Shown here piece after piece: positions 18,175 to 25,344 of a stretch of 64,000 nucleotides of DNA. The stretch comes from RPQJ01 sp963732375 (GTDB lineage Bacteria > Pseudomonadota > Gammaproteobacteria > Steroidobacterales > Steroidobacteraceae): assembly GCA_963732375.1 (NCBI GenBank), contig CAVSZE010000002.1, forward strand, positions 1 to 64,000, in the 5' to 3' direction. The translations under genes and the position numbers were made by a program. How positions within the stretch are numbered: position 1 is the stretch's first letter; every line of letters starts with the position of its first letter. The notes beneath the pieces were generated by a model. It worked only from the letters and a program-made list of their open reading frames with translations, searched no databases and was not told where the DNA came from.

Positions 18175-18711
18175 TTACGGCCGGCTGTCCCGGAACAGGG
18201 CCTGAATTCGGTCTTCTATTAGCCTGCGCACGAATGAATCGGCCGCAACATCATCGAGCCGGCCAAGCAACTCGTCGCGCTGCACGATGCCTCCGTCGAT
18301 TGCGGCCCGTGCAAACTCCAGGTCTTTCTCGCGCCCTGCGCCGAGCTTCGAGATAAGCAAGTCGTGGGGCTCCATGCAAAGAGCGCAAAAGCTGCCCACC
18401 TGGACAGGAATCGTGCGGGATTGCCAGTTGCGCGGGGCGTACACAGGCGTCGACAACGTCACGCCTTGGGCATAGTAGCCGTGCGTCATGTCGAATTCGC
18501 TCGCTTCTCCCATCACATAGGAAATCTGGTCAGCGACTTTCTCGTCGCCGGCGCCCGGAATTACGTCTACATCGCGAGTCGCGACAAGAGCCCCTTCAGG
18601 CGGATCCGGCAGGAACGCGAGGATCGCTGCGGAGCCGATCACGTAGAATTCCGTGAGACCGAACCGCTCGCCTATCTCGAGGATGATGTGCTGCAGTTGG
18701 GCTCGGCGCAC
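18175..18711 (-). CDS. Nucleotidyltransferase-fold protein (DUF6036/AbiEii-like), probable toxin
   Basis: 178 residues. N-terminal FYVIGSAAILAFLP followed by ATRDVDVIPG gives the GS...DxD pattern of minimal nucleotidyltransferases. CMEPHDLLISKLGAGREKDL is the conserved His-Asp-Lys region seen in DUF6036 and AbiEii-type proteins. Such proteins paired with a winged-helix partner behave as type IV toxin-antitoxin or phage-abortive modules; here that is inferred from domain pairing only. The start at 18711 lies 4 bp after the partner's stop, so the two are cotranscribed. The pair is bracketed by hairpin copies B and C. Confidence 0.75.
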   Translation of the reverse strand: MRRAQLQHIILEIGERFGLTEFYVIGSAAILAFLPDPPEGALVATRDVDVIPGAGDEKVADQISYVMGEASEFDMTHGYYAQGVTLSTPVYAPRNWQSRTIPVQVGSFCALCMEPHDLLISKLGAGREKDLEFARAAIDGGIVQRDELLGRLDDVAADSFVRRLIEDRIQALFRDSRP

Positions 18712-18715
18712 GCGA

Positions 18716-19216
18716 TCAGCTTCCCCGGATGGAGCGGAATATGCGCTCGCGCTCGACCGAATCCACGAGGACTGTCAGTGGCGACTCCTTGCGCAGTGTG
18801 TCCGCGCTTTCCGAAGGCTCATTGAGCACGCGCAGCAAGGCCGGCAATGGACCCTCCAGCAGGGCCAGCCACCGATCGTGGTAAGGCTTGCCGTGCGGGT
18901 TCACGTCCCGCAGTTTCCACAAACGCCGCAGGGCGCGCTCACGGTAGTCCGGATGACGCGCCATTTTTTCGGCGACCCTGCGATGCAGCGCACGACTACG
19001 GAGCACTGCAGGACCTGTCGGGCCGGCGACGTGGTAGCGCGTCGCCCGCGCACGCCCTTCGACTGTCACTGTTCCCTCCGAGCGCAGCTGGTCCAGCACG
19101 CGCCACAGCGTCGGCTGGGACACCGACGGGCGCAGGCGCTTCCGCAACTCCGGTGCGGACAGCCCCTTGGGCTCGCCGGCCAGTACGCCAATCACCTTGT
19201 AGTCGAGTGAGTTCAT
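18716..19216 (-). CDS. Winged helix-turn-helix regulator, probable antitoxin of the nucleotidyltransferase
   Basis: 166 residues. The N-terminal 65 form a winged helix: MNSLDYKVIGVLAGEPKGLS, then LRKRLRPSVSQPTLWRVLDQ and the wing EGRARATRYHVAG. The C-terminal half is basic and helical and ends VERERIFRSIRGS; I do not recognise its family. ATG 19216 is used because the sequence upstream holds a promoter. First gene of a two-gene operon with the nucleotidyltransferase. A TATAAT box and a 9-bp direct repeat lie 11-34 bp upstream, suggesting self-regulation. Confidence 0.75.
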   Translation of the reverse strand: MNSLDYKVIGVLAGEPKGLSAPELRKRLRPSVSQPTLWRVLDQLRSEGTVTVEGRARATRYHVAGPTGPAVLRSRALHRRVAEKMARHPDYRERALRRLWKLRDVNPHGKPYHDRWLALLEGPLPALLRVLNEPSESADTLRKESPLTVLVDSVERERIFRSIRGS

Positions 19217-19226
19217 GGTCCAGGTG

Positions 19227-19246
19227 TGAATAGATACTGAATAGAT
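19227..19246. promoter_or_regulatory. Direct-repeat operator candidate of the winged-helix gene
   Basis: TGAATAGAT occurs twice, perfectly, at 19227-19235 and 19238-19246, centred 11 bp apart, which is one helical turn. The second copy overlaps the -10 box. This is a natural site for the product of the downstream winged-helix gene to repress its own promoter. Confidence 0.55.
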
Positions 19247-19274
19247 TATAGGAGTCGCCGGCGTTGTCGCGCAA
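19245..19274 (-). promoter_or_regulatory. Promoter of the winged-helix/nucleotidyltransferase operon
   Basis: On the minus strand a perfect TATAAT (19250-19245) is preceded at 18 bp by TTGCGC (19274-19269). The expected transcript would start near 19238, giving a leader of only about 22 nt before ATG 19216. Confidence 0.6.
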
Positions 19275-19377
19275 GCGGCCAATCGGGAACAATCGCCAGG
19301 CCGCTACACAACAGGCCAGGTTCGGGCGCTGCTCGGCACCGAGGTACCCGGTGACGCCGGCTACGTGAGCCAGTCCG

Positions 19378-19444
19378 GCGTCCGTTCGGGTGCTGCCAGG
19401 CGAGCATATCTCCGGGCGAAGCCGGGCAGCACCCGAACGGACGC
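19378..19444 (+). repeat. Extragenic hairpin, copy C
   Basis: 24-nt left arm (19378-19401), the 19-nt loop GAGCATATCTCCGGGCGAA (19402-19420) identical to copy B, and 24-nt right arm (19421-19444). Relative to copy B, two arm positions changed on both sides so that pairing is kept (A:T to G:C and C:G to G:C). It ends 11 bp from the stop codon of the next gene. It and copy B lie in the same orientation about 1.3 kb apart around the two-gene module. Confidence 0.85.
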
Positions 19445-19455
19445 CTCAACAGCGG

Positions 19456-21270
19456 CTAGTGCACCGCCGGCGCCGCGGTGGCCGCCGCCAGCACCGCGCG
19501 ATCACGCTCGCCGCCGGTCGGGTCGATGCAGAGATAACTCGGCACACCACCCTCGATCGCGTACGCCGGCATGTTCGACTGCGACGTGCACACGCGCCCG
19601 TCCCGGGTGAACGAGAAGTCGCGCAGGAACGTGACCCGCGTCGGGCTCGGGTAGCTCTGGAAGGTCTCGCTGGCGGGCGTGAATCGGATCACGCGATCCG
19701 AGTTGTTCGCCGCCATCCATATCTCGCCGGTCGGCCGGTAGACGTTAAGCGCGTACGGTGTCTCGTACTCGCCCGGCGCGACGCCGGGCACCTTCCAGCT
19801 CTGGAATTTCGCGGTCGCCGGGTCGAAGCGCATCAGGCCGCCGTCGTCGAACGACGGGATCCAGAAGATGCCGTCCGCGTCGAAGCGCGGCCGGCGCGGC
19901 CCGCTCAACGGCGTCTCGTATTCGGTCACCTGAAACGTCTTCGGGTCGATGCGCCCGATCCGGTTCGCGTAGAGCTTCGCGTACCAGATGCTGCCGTCCT
20001 TCGGATTGACGTCGATCCCGTACGGGAACGCGAGCACCGTGTAGCCGAGGAAGCGATGGTGCGAGAAGTCGAGCAGCAGCACCTTGTCCGGGAACCAGGA
20101 CGAGATCCTGAGCAGCGTCGGGAACAGCATGTCCGATATCCAGCGGAAAAAGCCGTTGGACGGCAGCCGCATCACGGTCATCTGCTCCGTCTTCGGGTCG
20201 AAGCGTCCGATCTGGTTCGACGCGACGATCGTGAACCAGACGATGTCATCCTTGTCCACGCGCACCGTGTGCGGATAGAGCGCATCGCCCGGCACGGCGT
20301 AGGTCTTGAACTGCTTCGTCGCCGGGTCGAACGACATCAGCGTGGATGACAGTGCGTTGGTGATCCAGATCCGGCCGTCCTTCGTCTGGGCCATGCTGTG
20401 CGGGCCATGGTTGCCCGTGAAGACGCCAATCGCGAGGTGCATGCCCGAGAACAGGCCGCCGCGGGGCAGGTCGGACTTCGGCAGGTCGTACGCCTCGACC
20501 GCACCCGTCGCCGGGTCGAGCACCCACAGCTTGTCGTGCCCTTCGTCGGTGCCATAGAACTTACCGTCCTCGGCAACGTCCATGTCGTGGATGAACGAGA
20601 ACCCGTCGCCGAGCTGCCATTCCTCGACCTTCGCGCGGGCGAGATCGGCGGTCGGGCCGTAGTCGTGCATTGCCGAAACCGGCTTGCCGTCGAAGCCCTT
20701 CTCGAGCGCGGTCGCGACGCGGATCGACTGCGCGCGCGTCAACATCGACAGGTAGCCCTGCATCTTGTTGATGGTGGCCATCCATGCGTCGTGGCTGCGC
20801 GGCGCGCGCGTCGTCGAGTTGCCGACCTGGTGGCAGTAATTGCACTGGCTCACGAACACCTGACGGTCGCCGCCGCTCTTCCACGGCAGTACCGCGTTGT
20901 GCGCCGAGGCGGAAAGCGCGTCGGAGGCCGCCTGCGCGTCTGCAAATGCCACGAGCCGCAGGTCGGCCTGGTTCACCGCGTCGCGGGCCGCATCCAAGGT
21001 AATCGTGGCATCGTCGTAGTTGGCAAGCCGTGCCCTCACGGCGAGGCTTCCCTCGTACGGCGTAACGATCGCGTAGCTGCCATCCGCGGCGGTGTAGACG
21101 GTCTGCTTCTGCGTATGGTCTACATTGAAGACGCTGACCATGGCGCCGAATGCGGACTGTCCGTCCGGCAGTGTCACCGTGCCGGTGAACGAGGCGGCGT
21201 GGGCGCCCGAAACGGCTCCGACCGCCGCAATGGCGACGATGAAGGGGTGCGCGAAGGGTCGCCTGCTCAT
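19456..21270 (-). CDS. Secreted c-type cytochrome fused to a Vgb/NHL-like beta-propeller
   Basis: 604 residues. Order: signal peptide (1-26, ending GAVSGAHA); carboxypeptidase regulatory-like beta domain (SFTGTVTLPDGQSAFGAMVS, about 27-100); a cytochrome c segment with one heme-binding CNYCH (about 142-146); then a long propeller (about 225-600) with repeats such as IWITNALSSTLMSFDPATKQ and IGRFDPKTEQM, like virginiamycin B lyase. Periplasmic redox or binding role is likely, substrate unknown. ATG 21270 has a GGAG site; ATG 21285 overlaps the upstream stop (ATGA) and is an alternative. Cotranscribed with the membrane gene upstream. Confidence 0.8.
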   Translation of the reverse strand: MSRRPFAHPFIVAIAAVGAVSGAHAASFTGTVTLPDGQSAFGAMVSVFNVDHTQKQTVYTAADGSYAIVTPYEGSLAVRARLANYDDATITLDAARDAVNQADLRLVAFADAQAASDALSASAHNAVLPWKSGGDRQVFVSQCNYCHQVGNSTTRAPRSHDAWMATINKMQGYLSMLTRAQSIRVATALEKGFDGKPVSAMHDYGPTADLARAKVEEWQLGDGFSFIHDMDVAEDGKFYGTDEGHDKLWVLDPATGAVEAYDLPKSDLPRGGLFSGMHLAIGVFTGNHGPHSMAQTKDGRIWITNALSSTLMSFDPATKQFKTYAVPGDALYPHTVRVDKDDIVWFTIVASNQIGRFDPKTEQMTVMRLPSNGFFRWISDMLFPTLLRISSWFPDKVLLLDFSHHRFLGYTVLAFPYGIDVNPKDGSIWYAKLYANRIGRIDPKTFQVTEYETPLSGPRRPRFDADGIFWIPSFDDGGLMRFDPATAKFQSWKVPGVAPGEYETPYALNVYRPTGEIWMAANNSDRVIRFTPASETFQSYPSPTRVTFLRDFSFTRDGRVCTSQSNMPAYAIEGGVPSYLCIDPTGGERDRAVLAAATAAPAVH

Positions 21271-21281
21271 TGCTCTCTCCG

Positions 21282-21692
21282 TCATGCCGGCCGCGCGCCG
21301 AACCAGTTGAAAAGGCGCCGGCCGCTGCGAAGACCGGGCAGCATGATTCCGCCGAGGATGGACGCGAGCGGTCCGCCACACAGCAGGTTCACGAGCAGCG
21401 CGACGCCTGACACGTCGAGCTTCGCGTGACCAAGGCCGATGCGGTCGCCCAGCCACAACGTGAGGATCAGCACGAGGCCGGCCACCTGGTTCAGCACCAG
21501 CACCCACTTGAAGACCCCTCCCGCGCGACCCGACCACAGCAGGAAGGCCAGCAGGCCGAGGCACATGGCCGGAACGTAGTAGGCGCTCGCCGACCAGCCG
21601 AGCATGGCCATGAATATGCCGCTTACCAGCAGCAGAAAACTGAAAACCCGGACCGCTGTTGGCCGGGTTCCGCCGTACGTGGAACTGCTCAT
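21282..21692 (-). CDS. Small integral membrane protein, 136 aa
   Basis: Four predicted membrane helices: VFSFLLLVSGIFMAMLG, YVPAMCLGLLAFLLW, WVLVLNQVAGLVLILTLWLG and VALLVNLLCGGPLASILGGI. A basic C-terminal tail follows. No family recognised. Its TGA overlaps an ATG of the cytochrome/propeller gene, so the two form an operon and probably act together in the envelope. Confidence 0.7.
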   Translation of the reverse strand: MSSSTYGGTRPTAVRVFSFLLLVSGIFMAMLGWSASAYYVPAMCLGLLAFLLWSGRAGGVFKWVLVLNQVAGLVLILTLWLGDRIGLGHAKLDVSGVALLVNLLCGGPLASILGGIMLPGLRSGRRLFNWFGARPA

Positions 21693-21866
21693 CGAGATCC
21701 CCCTGCTTCTCTGCGCCTATGTCTTATGCCAGACGATCGGCCGTAAAAACACCTACCCCGAACGAGGGGGACGCAAATTCCGGCGACCGCAGCGAGCCCG
21801 CCTCGTTTACCCTGTGCGCCCGGAGCACCCTGGATGCCCCGATCGGAACACCCGCGGTCCACCTGC

Positions 21867-22763
21867 ATGCCCTTCCTGCAACTCACTTTCGACATCGGCG
21901 GATCGGATCCCGTGCCGCTCGAGGACGCGCTGATCGAACTCGGCGCAAGCTCGGTGACCCTGGAAGACGCAGCCGACGACCCGGTACTCGAGCCTGCGCC
22001 CGGCGAGACGCCACTCTGGCCGACGATTCGCCTGCGCGCGCTGTTCGACGGTGAAACGGACGCGACCGCGATCACCGACGCCCTCACGGCGAAATTTCCG
22101 GCGGTGCCGCGACCGCGGGCGGACCGGATCGAGGACAGGGCATGGGAGCGGGAATGGCTGAAGGATTTCCGCCCAATGCGTTTCGGACGCCGGCTTTGGG
22201 TCTGCCCGGGCGGGCAGCCCGCAGGCGACACCGACGCCGTGCGAGTCGAACTCGATCCGGGGCTCGCCTTCGGCACGGGCACTCACCCCACCACGGCGAT
22301 GTGCCTCGAGTGGCTCGACGGCCGGGACCTGCGCGACCGGGCTGTGGTGGATTACGGGTGCGGAAGCGGCATCCTGGCAATCGCCGCATTGAAACTGGGC
22401 GCATCTTCCGCCCATGCGGTGGACATCGACCCGCAGGCGCTGATCGCGACACGCGAAAACGCCGTGCGCAACGGCATCGGCCCCGGGCTGACGGTTACCG
22501 GCGAGCCGGCGCTGGCCGAGGCATCAGCGGACGTGCTGGTGGCGAATATCCTTGCCGGGCCCCTGGTCGAACTGGCGCCGAGGCTCGCGGCAGCGATCCG
22601 GGCAGGTGGCGAACTGGCGCTTTCCGGCGTGCTGGCCGGACAGGTCGATGCCGTGACAGCCGCTTACCGGCCGTGGTTTGATATCACATTCACCGGGACC
22701 CGCGACGGTTGGGGCCTGATCGGCGGGCAACGCCGCGAATTGCAAAGAGACCAAGGCCGCTAA
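21867..22763 (+). CDS. prmA: Ribosomal protein L11 methyltransferase
   Basis: 298 residues. PrmA trimethylates several amino groups of ribosomal protein L11 using S-adenosylmethionine. Seen: substrate-binding N-terminal domain starting MPFLQLTFDIGG; linker RAWEREWLKDFRPMRFGRRL; catalytic part with DPGLAFGTGTHPTTAMCLEW, the SAM motif VVDYGCGSGILAIAALKLGA, and VLVANILAGPLVEL. The start at 21867 matches the usual N-terminus; an upstream in-frame ATG at 21834 is less likely. The TAA stop overlaps the next ATG (TAATG). Confidence 0.95.
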   Translation: MPFLQLTFDIGGSDPVPLEDALIELGASSVTLEDAADDPVLEPAPGETPLWPTIRLRALFDGETDATAITDALTAKFPAVPRPRADRIEDRAWEREWLKDFRPMRFGRRLWVCPGGQPAGDTDAVRVELDPGLAFGTGTHPTTAMCLEWLDGRDLRDRAVVDYGCGSGILAIAALKLGASSAHAVDIDPQALIATRENAVRNGIGPGLTVTGEPALAEASADVLVANILAGPLVELAPRLAAAIRAGGELALSGVLAGQVDAVTAAYRPWFDITFTGTRDGWGLIGGQRRELQRDQGR

Positions 22764-23992
22764 TGTATTCGCAGTGTCCTGAATGCCTTGCGCGCTTCCG
22801 CGTCAGTGCCGGCGATCTCCGCGCGGCCGGCGGAACGGTACGCTGCGGGCGCTGCGGCGGCGCATTCAACGCGCTCACATGGCTGAGCGATGCCCTGCCA
22901 CCCCCGCTCGACAAGGCGACCCTTGAACCTGAACCAGCCGGACTCCACGAGCACGCGGCGCAGTCCGAGGATGTTGCCGGCGTCGAGTTTCACTTCACGT
23001 CGAGCGACATCGAGTCGGTTTTCGTCCAGGCTTCCGAATGGTCGGAGCGCCACGGAGCGATCAGCCGGGCGCCGGCGGCCGGCGACATTCACGACCTGGG
23101 GATCGGGCCGCCGATTACCGTCGACACCGATAGCCGGCCGTTCGAGGACATAACACTCGAGGGCGAGGGCATCAACGTCGAGGACATTCTCGGCATCGAC
23201 GGCGACATGTACGACCTTTCCGCGGACAACAGCCCGACGGACGAGTTCGAAGTACTGAGTGATATCCCGGATTCGGCGTATCCCGAAGTAGAGGAAGAAG
23301 AGCGAGAAGCAGACACGGCATCGCCGCGCGACTCCATGTTCGCGGTCGAGGACGGCCCCGTGGCAGCGGCCGACGACGTGGCCGTGACGGAATTCCCGGT
23401 CATTTCCGACGACGAACCGGACTCCGAAGCCTCGCTGGCAGCCGCCCTCGAGGGCGGGCGTTCACGGGCACGCCCGCGCCGCTCTTCGATCGCGTGGTCG
23501 ATCGGCGGCCTGCTGCTGGTACTTGTCCTGCTGGCACAGGTAGCGCACTTTTTCCGGCAGGACCTGGTGAGAAATCCGCAGGTCGGGCCGTTGCTCAAGG
23601 ACATCTACGCGCGCATCGGCCATCCGCTGTCCCCCAACTGGGACCTGGCGGCATTCGAATTGCGGCAGTGGGGCAACGGCGGCACGCCGGATGCAAACGG
23701 CCAGCTGGCGGTGCGAGCGAGCCTCACCAATCGCGCGGACTTCGCGCAGCCACACCCGATCCTGCGCCTCGAACTCGACAACCGCTTCGGCGATGCGATC
23801 GCCGTGCGCGACTTCGAACCCGCCGAATACCTCAAGGACGCTTCCGAGGCATCGCGACTTCTCGGCCCGGGCGCCAGCGCAGAAGCCGAACTGCTTCTGG
23901 TCGATCCAGGCCGGGATGCCGTCGGCTACCAGCTCGACATCTGCCTGCGCGAATCGGCGGCGATCCTTCGGTGCGCCCAGGAAGCGAACTGA
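22763..23992 (+). CDS. Zinc-ribbon and DUF3426 domain membrane protein
   Basis: 409 residues. An N-terminal MJ0042-type zinc finger (MYSQCPECLARFRV, VRCGRCGGAFNAL) is followed by a long acidic, low-complexity region (about 60-230), one membrane helix (IAWSIGGLLLVLVLLAQVAH, about 240-260) and a C-terminal DUF3426 domain (LRQWGNGGTPDANGQLAVRA to the end). Function unknown in the family; the gene is regularly found between prmA and dusB-fis in gammaproteobacteria. Overlaps prmA by one base and stops 3 bp before dusB. Confidence 0.85.
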   Translation: MYSQCPECLARFRVSAGDLRAAGGTVRCGRCGGAFNALTWLSDALPPPLDKATLEPEPAGLHEHAAQSEDVAGVEFHFTSSDIESVFVQASEWSERHGAISRAPAAGDIHDLGIGPPITVDTDSRPFEDITLEGEGINVEDILGIDGDMYDLSADNSPTDEFEVLSDIPDSAYPEVEEEEREADTASPRDSMFAVEDGPVAAADDVAVTEFPVISDDEPDSEASLAAALEGGRSRARPRRSSIAWSIGGLLLVLVLLAQVAHFFRQDLVRNPQVGPLLKDIYARIGHPLSPNWDLAAFELRQWGNGGTPDANGQLAVRASLTNRADFAQPHPILRLELDNRFGDAIAVRDFEPAEYLKDASEASRLLGPGASAEAELLLVDPGRDAVGYQLDICLRESAAILRCAQEAN

Positions 23993-23995
23993 GCC

Positions 23996-24985
23996 ATGAG
24001 CGAAATCGTCATCGGCCCATACCGACTGGGCGGCCGCAGCTTTCTCGCCCCGATGGCGGGAGTAACGGACCTGCCCTTCCGCAAGCTGTGCCGGCGCCTG
24101 GGTGCGGCGCTCACGGCCGGCGAGATGATCTCCGCCGACCCCAGGCTCTGGGGCACGAAGGAGTCGCGGCGGCGGCGCGACCATTCCGGGGAGGCCGAAC
24201 CGCGCGTGGTGCAGATTGCCGGCAGCGCCCCAGGTGAAATGGCCGATGCGGCACGACGTAACGTGGACGCCGGGGCGCAGATCATCGACATCAACATGGG
24301 CTGCCCCGCGAAGAAAGTCTGCAATCGCGATGCGGGATCCGCGCTGCTGCGCGACGAAGCGCTGGTCGCCGCGATCCTCGATGCAACAGTCAAGGCTGCC
24401 GGGGTGCCGGTCACGCTCAAGATCCGCACCGGCTGGAGCCGCGAGCGGCCGAACGGCGTCGCAGTCGCACGCATCGCGGAGTCGGCCGGCGTGCAGGCAC
24501 TGGCGGTCCACGGCCGCAGTCGCGCCTGCCGGTTCGAGGGCCAGGCGGAATACGACACGGTCGCTGCGATCAAGCAGGCGGTGCGCATACCGGTGATTGC
24601 CAACGGCGACATCGACTCGGGCAGCAAGGCCGCCGAGGTCATTCGCAATACCGGCGTGGACGGCGTGATGATCGGGCGGGCTGCCCAGGGCCGGCCGTGG
24701 ATATTCCGCGAAATCGAGGCGCTGCTTGCGGGAAATCCCGCGCCCGCCGAGCCTTCCGCCGCGGACACGCGTGATATCATCACCATTCACTTGCGCGATT
24801 TGTACGCTTTCTACGGCGTAGAGGCGGGGGTCAGGATCGCGCGCAAGCACATCGGCTGGTATTGCCGTGAGCGTCCGCACGCGCAGGCGTTCAGGCAGTC
24901 CATCATGCAGGTGGACTCGGCGGAGCGTCAGCTCGAAGCAGTGCGTGCATTCTTCGACGCACAGCAGGAAGCCGAGGCCGCCTGA
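23996..24985 (+). CDS. dusB: tRNA-dihydrouridine synthase B
   Basis: 329 residues. FMN-dependent reduction of uridine to dihydrouridine in the tRNA D-loop. Seen: FLAPMAGVTDLPFRKLCRRL, the catalytic-Cys segment INMGCPAKKVCNRDAGSALL, the phosphate-binding AVHGRSRACRFEGQAEYD, and VIANGDIDSGSKAAEVIRNT followed by MIGRAAQGRPWIF. Forms the conserved dusB-fis operon; fis starts 36 bp after its stop. Confidence 0.96.
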   Translation: MSEIVIGPYRLGGRSFLAPMAGVTDLPFRKLCRRLGAALTAGEMISADPRLWGTKESRRRRDHSGEAEPRVVQIAGSAPGEMADAARRNVDAGAQIIDINMGCPAKKVCNRDAGSALLRDEALVAAILDATVKAAGVPVTLKIRTGWSRERPNGVAVARIAESAGVQALAVHGRSRACRFEGQAEYDTVAAIKQAVRIPVIANGDIDSGSKAAEVIRNTGVDGVMIGRAAQGRPWIFREIEALLAGNPAPAEPSAADTRDIITIHLRDLYAFYGVEAGVRIARKHIGWYCRERPHAQAFRQSIMQVDSAERQLEAVRAFFDAQQEAEAA

Positions 24986-25021
24986 TCGAGAAAACGAATT
25001 GGGGACTTGAGGACGGGGACA

Positions 25022-25318
25022 ATGCCGCCGCGCAGAAATACAAGGATCCGCAGGGAGCTTAGACCGGCCTCGTCGTCGGGCGGACGCAGCATTCCGCTGC
25101 GCTCGATGACGGAACAGGCGCTCGACACCTATTTCACCAGCCTGAACGGCCACGCGCCGGGGCATCTCTACAATCTCGTCATGCGCGAGGTCGAGGAACC
25201 GCTGTTCCGCGCGGCGCTCGACTATTCGGACGGCAACCAGAGCCGTGCCGCGGAGGTCCTCGGAATCAACCGCGGCACGCTGCGCAAGAAGCTCAAGACC
25301 TACGGCATTTCGGCCTGA
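25022..25318 (+). CDS. fis: Nucleoid-associated DNA-binding protein Fis
   Basis: 98 residues, the same as E. coli Fis. Fis bends DNA and tunes rRNA, recombination and many growth-phase genes. Seen: ALDTYFTSLNGHAPGHLYNL, VMREVEEPLFRAALDYSDGN, and the C-terminal helix-turn-helix QSRAAEVLGINRGTLRKKLK. ATG 25022 gives the family length; an in-frame TTG at 25007 is possible. Downstream of dusB as in many gammaproteobacteria. Confidence 0.95.
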   Translation: MPPRRNTRIRRELRPASSSGGRSIPLRSMTEQALDTYFTSLNGHAPGHLYNLVMREVEEPLFRAALDYSDGNQSRAAEVLGINRGTLRKKLKTYGISA

Positions 25319-25344
25319 ACCTGCGCTAGACCGGGGTAGTCATC

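Noticed and set aside
18061..19444. Hairpins B and C considered as integron attC sites
   Set aside because: No integrase, no 7-bp core site pair and no cassette array; the shared part is the loop, not the ends as in attC.
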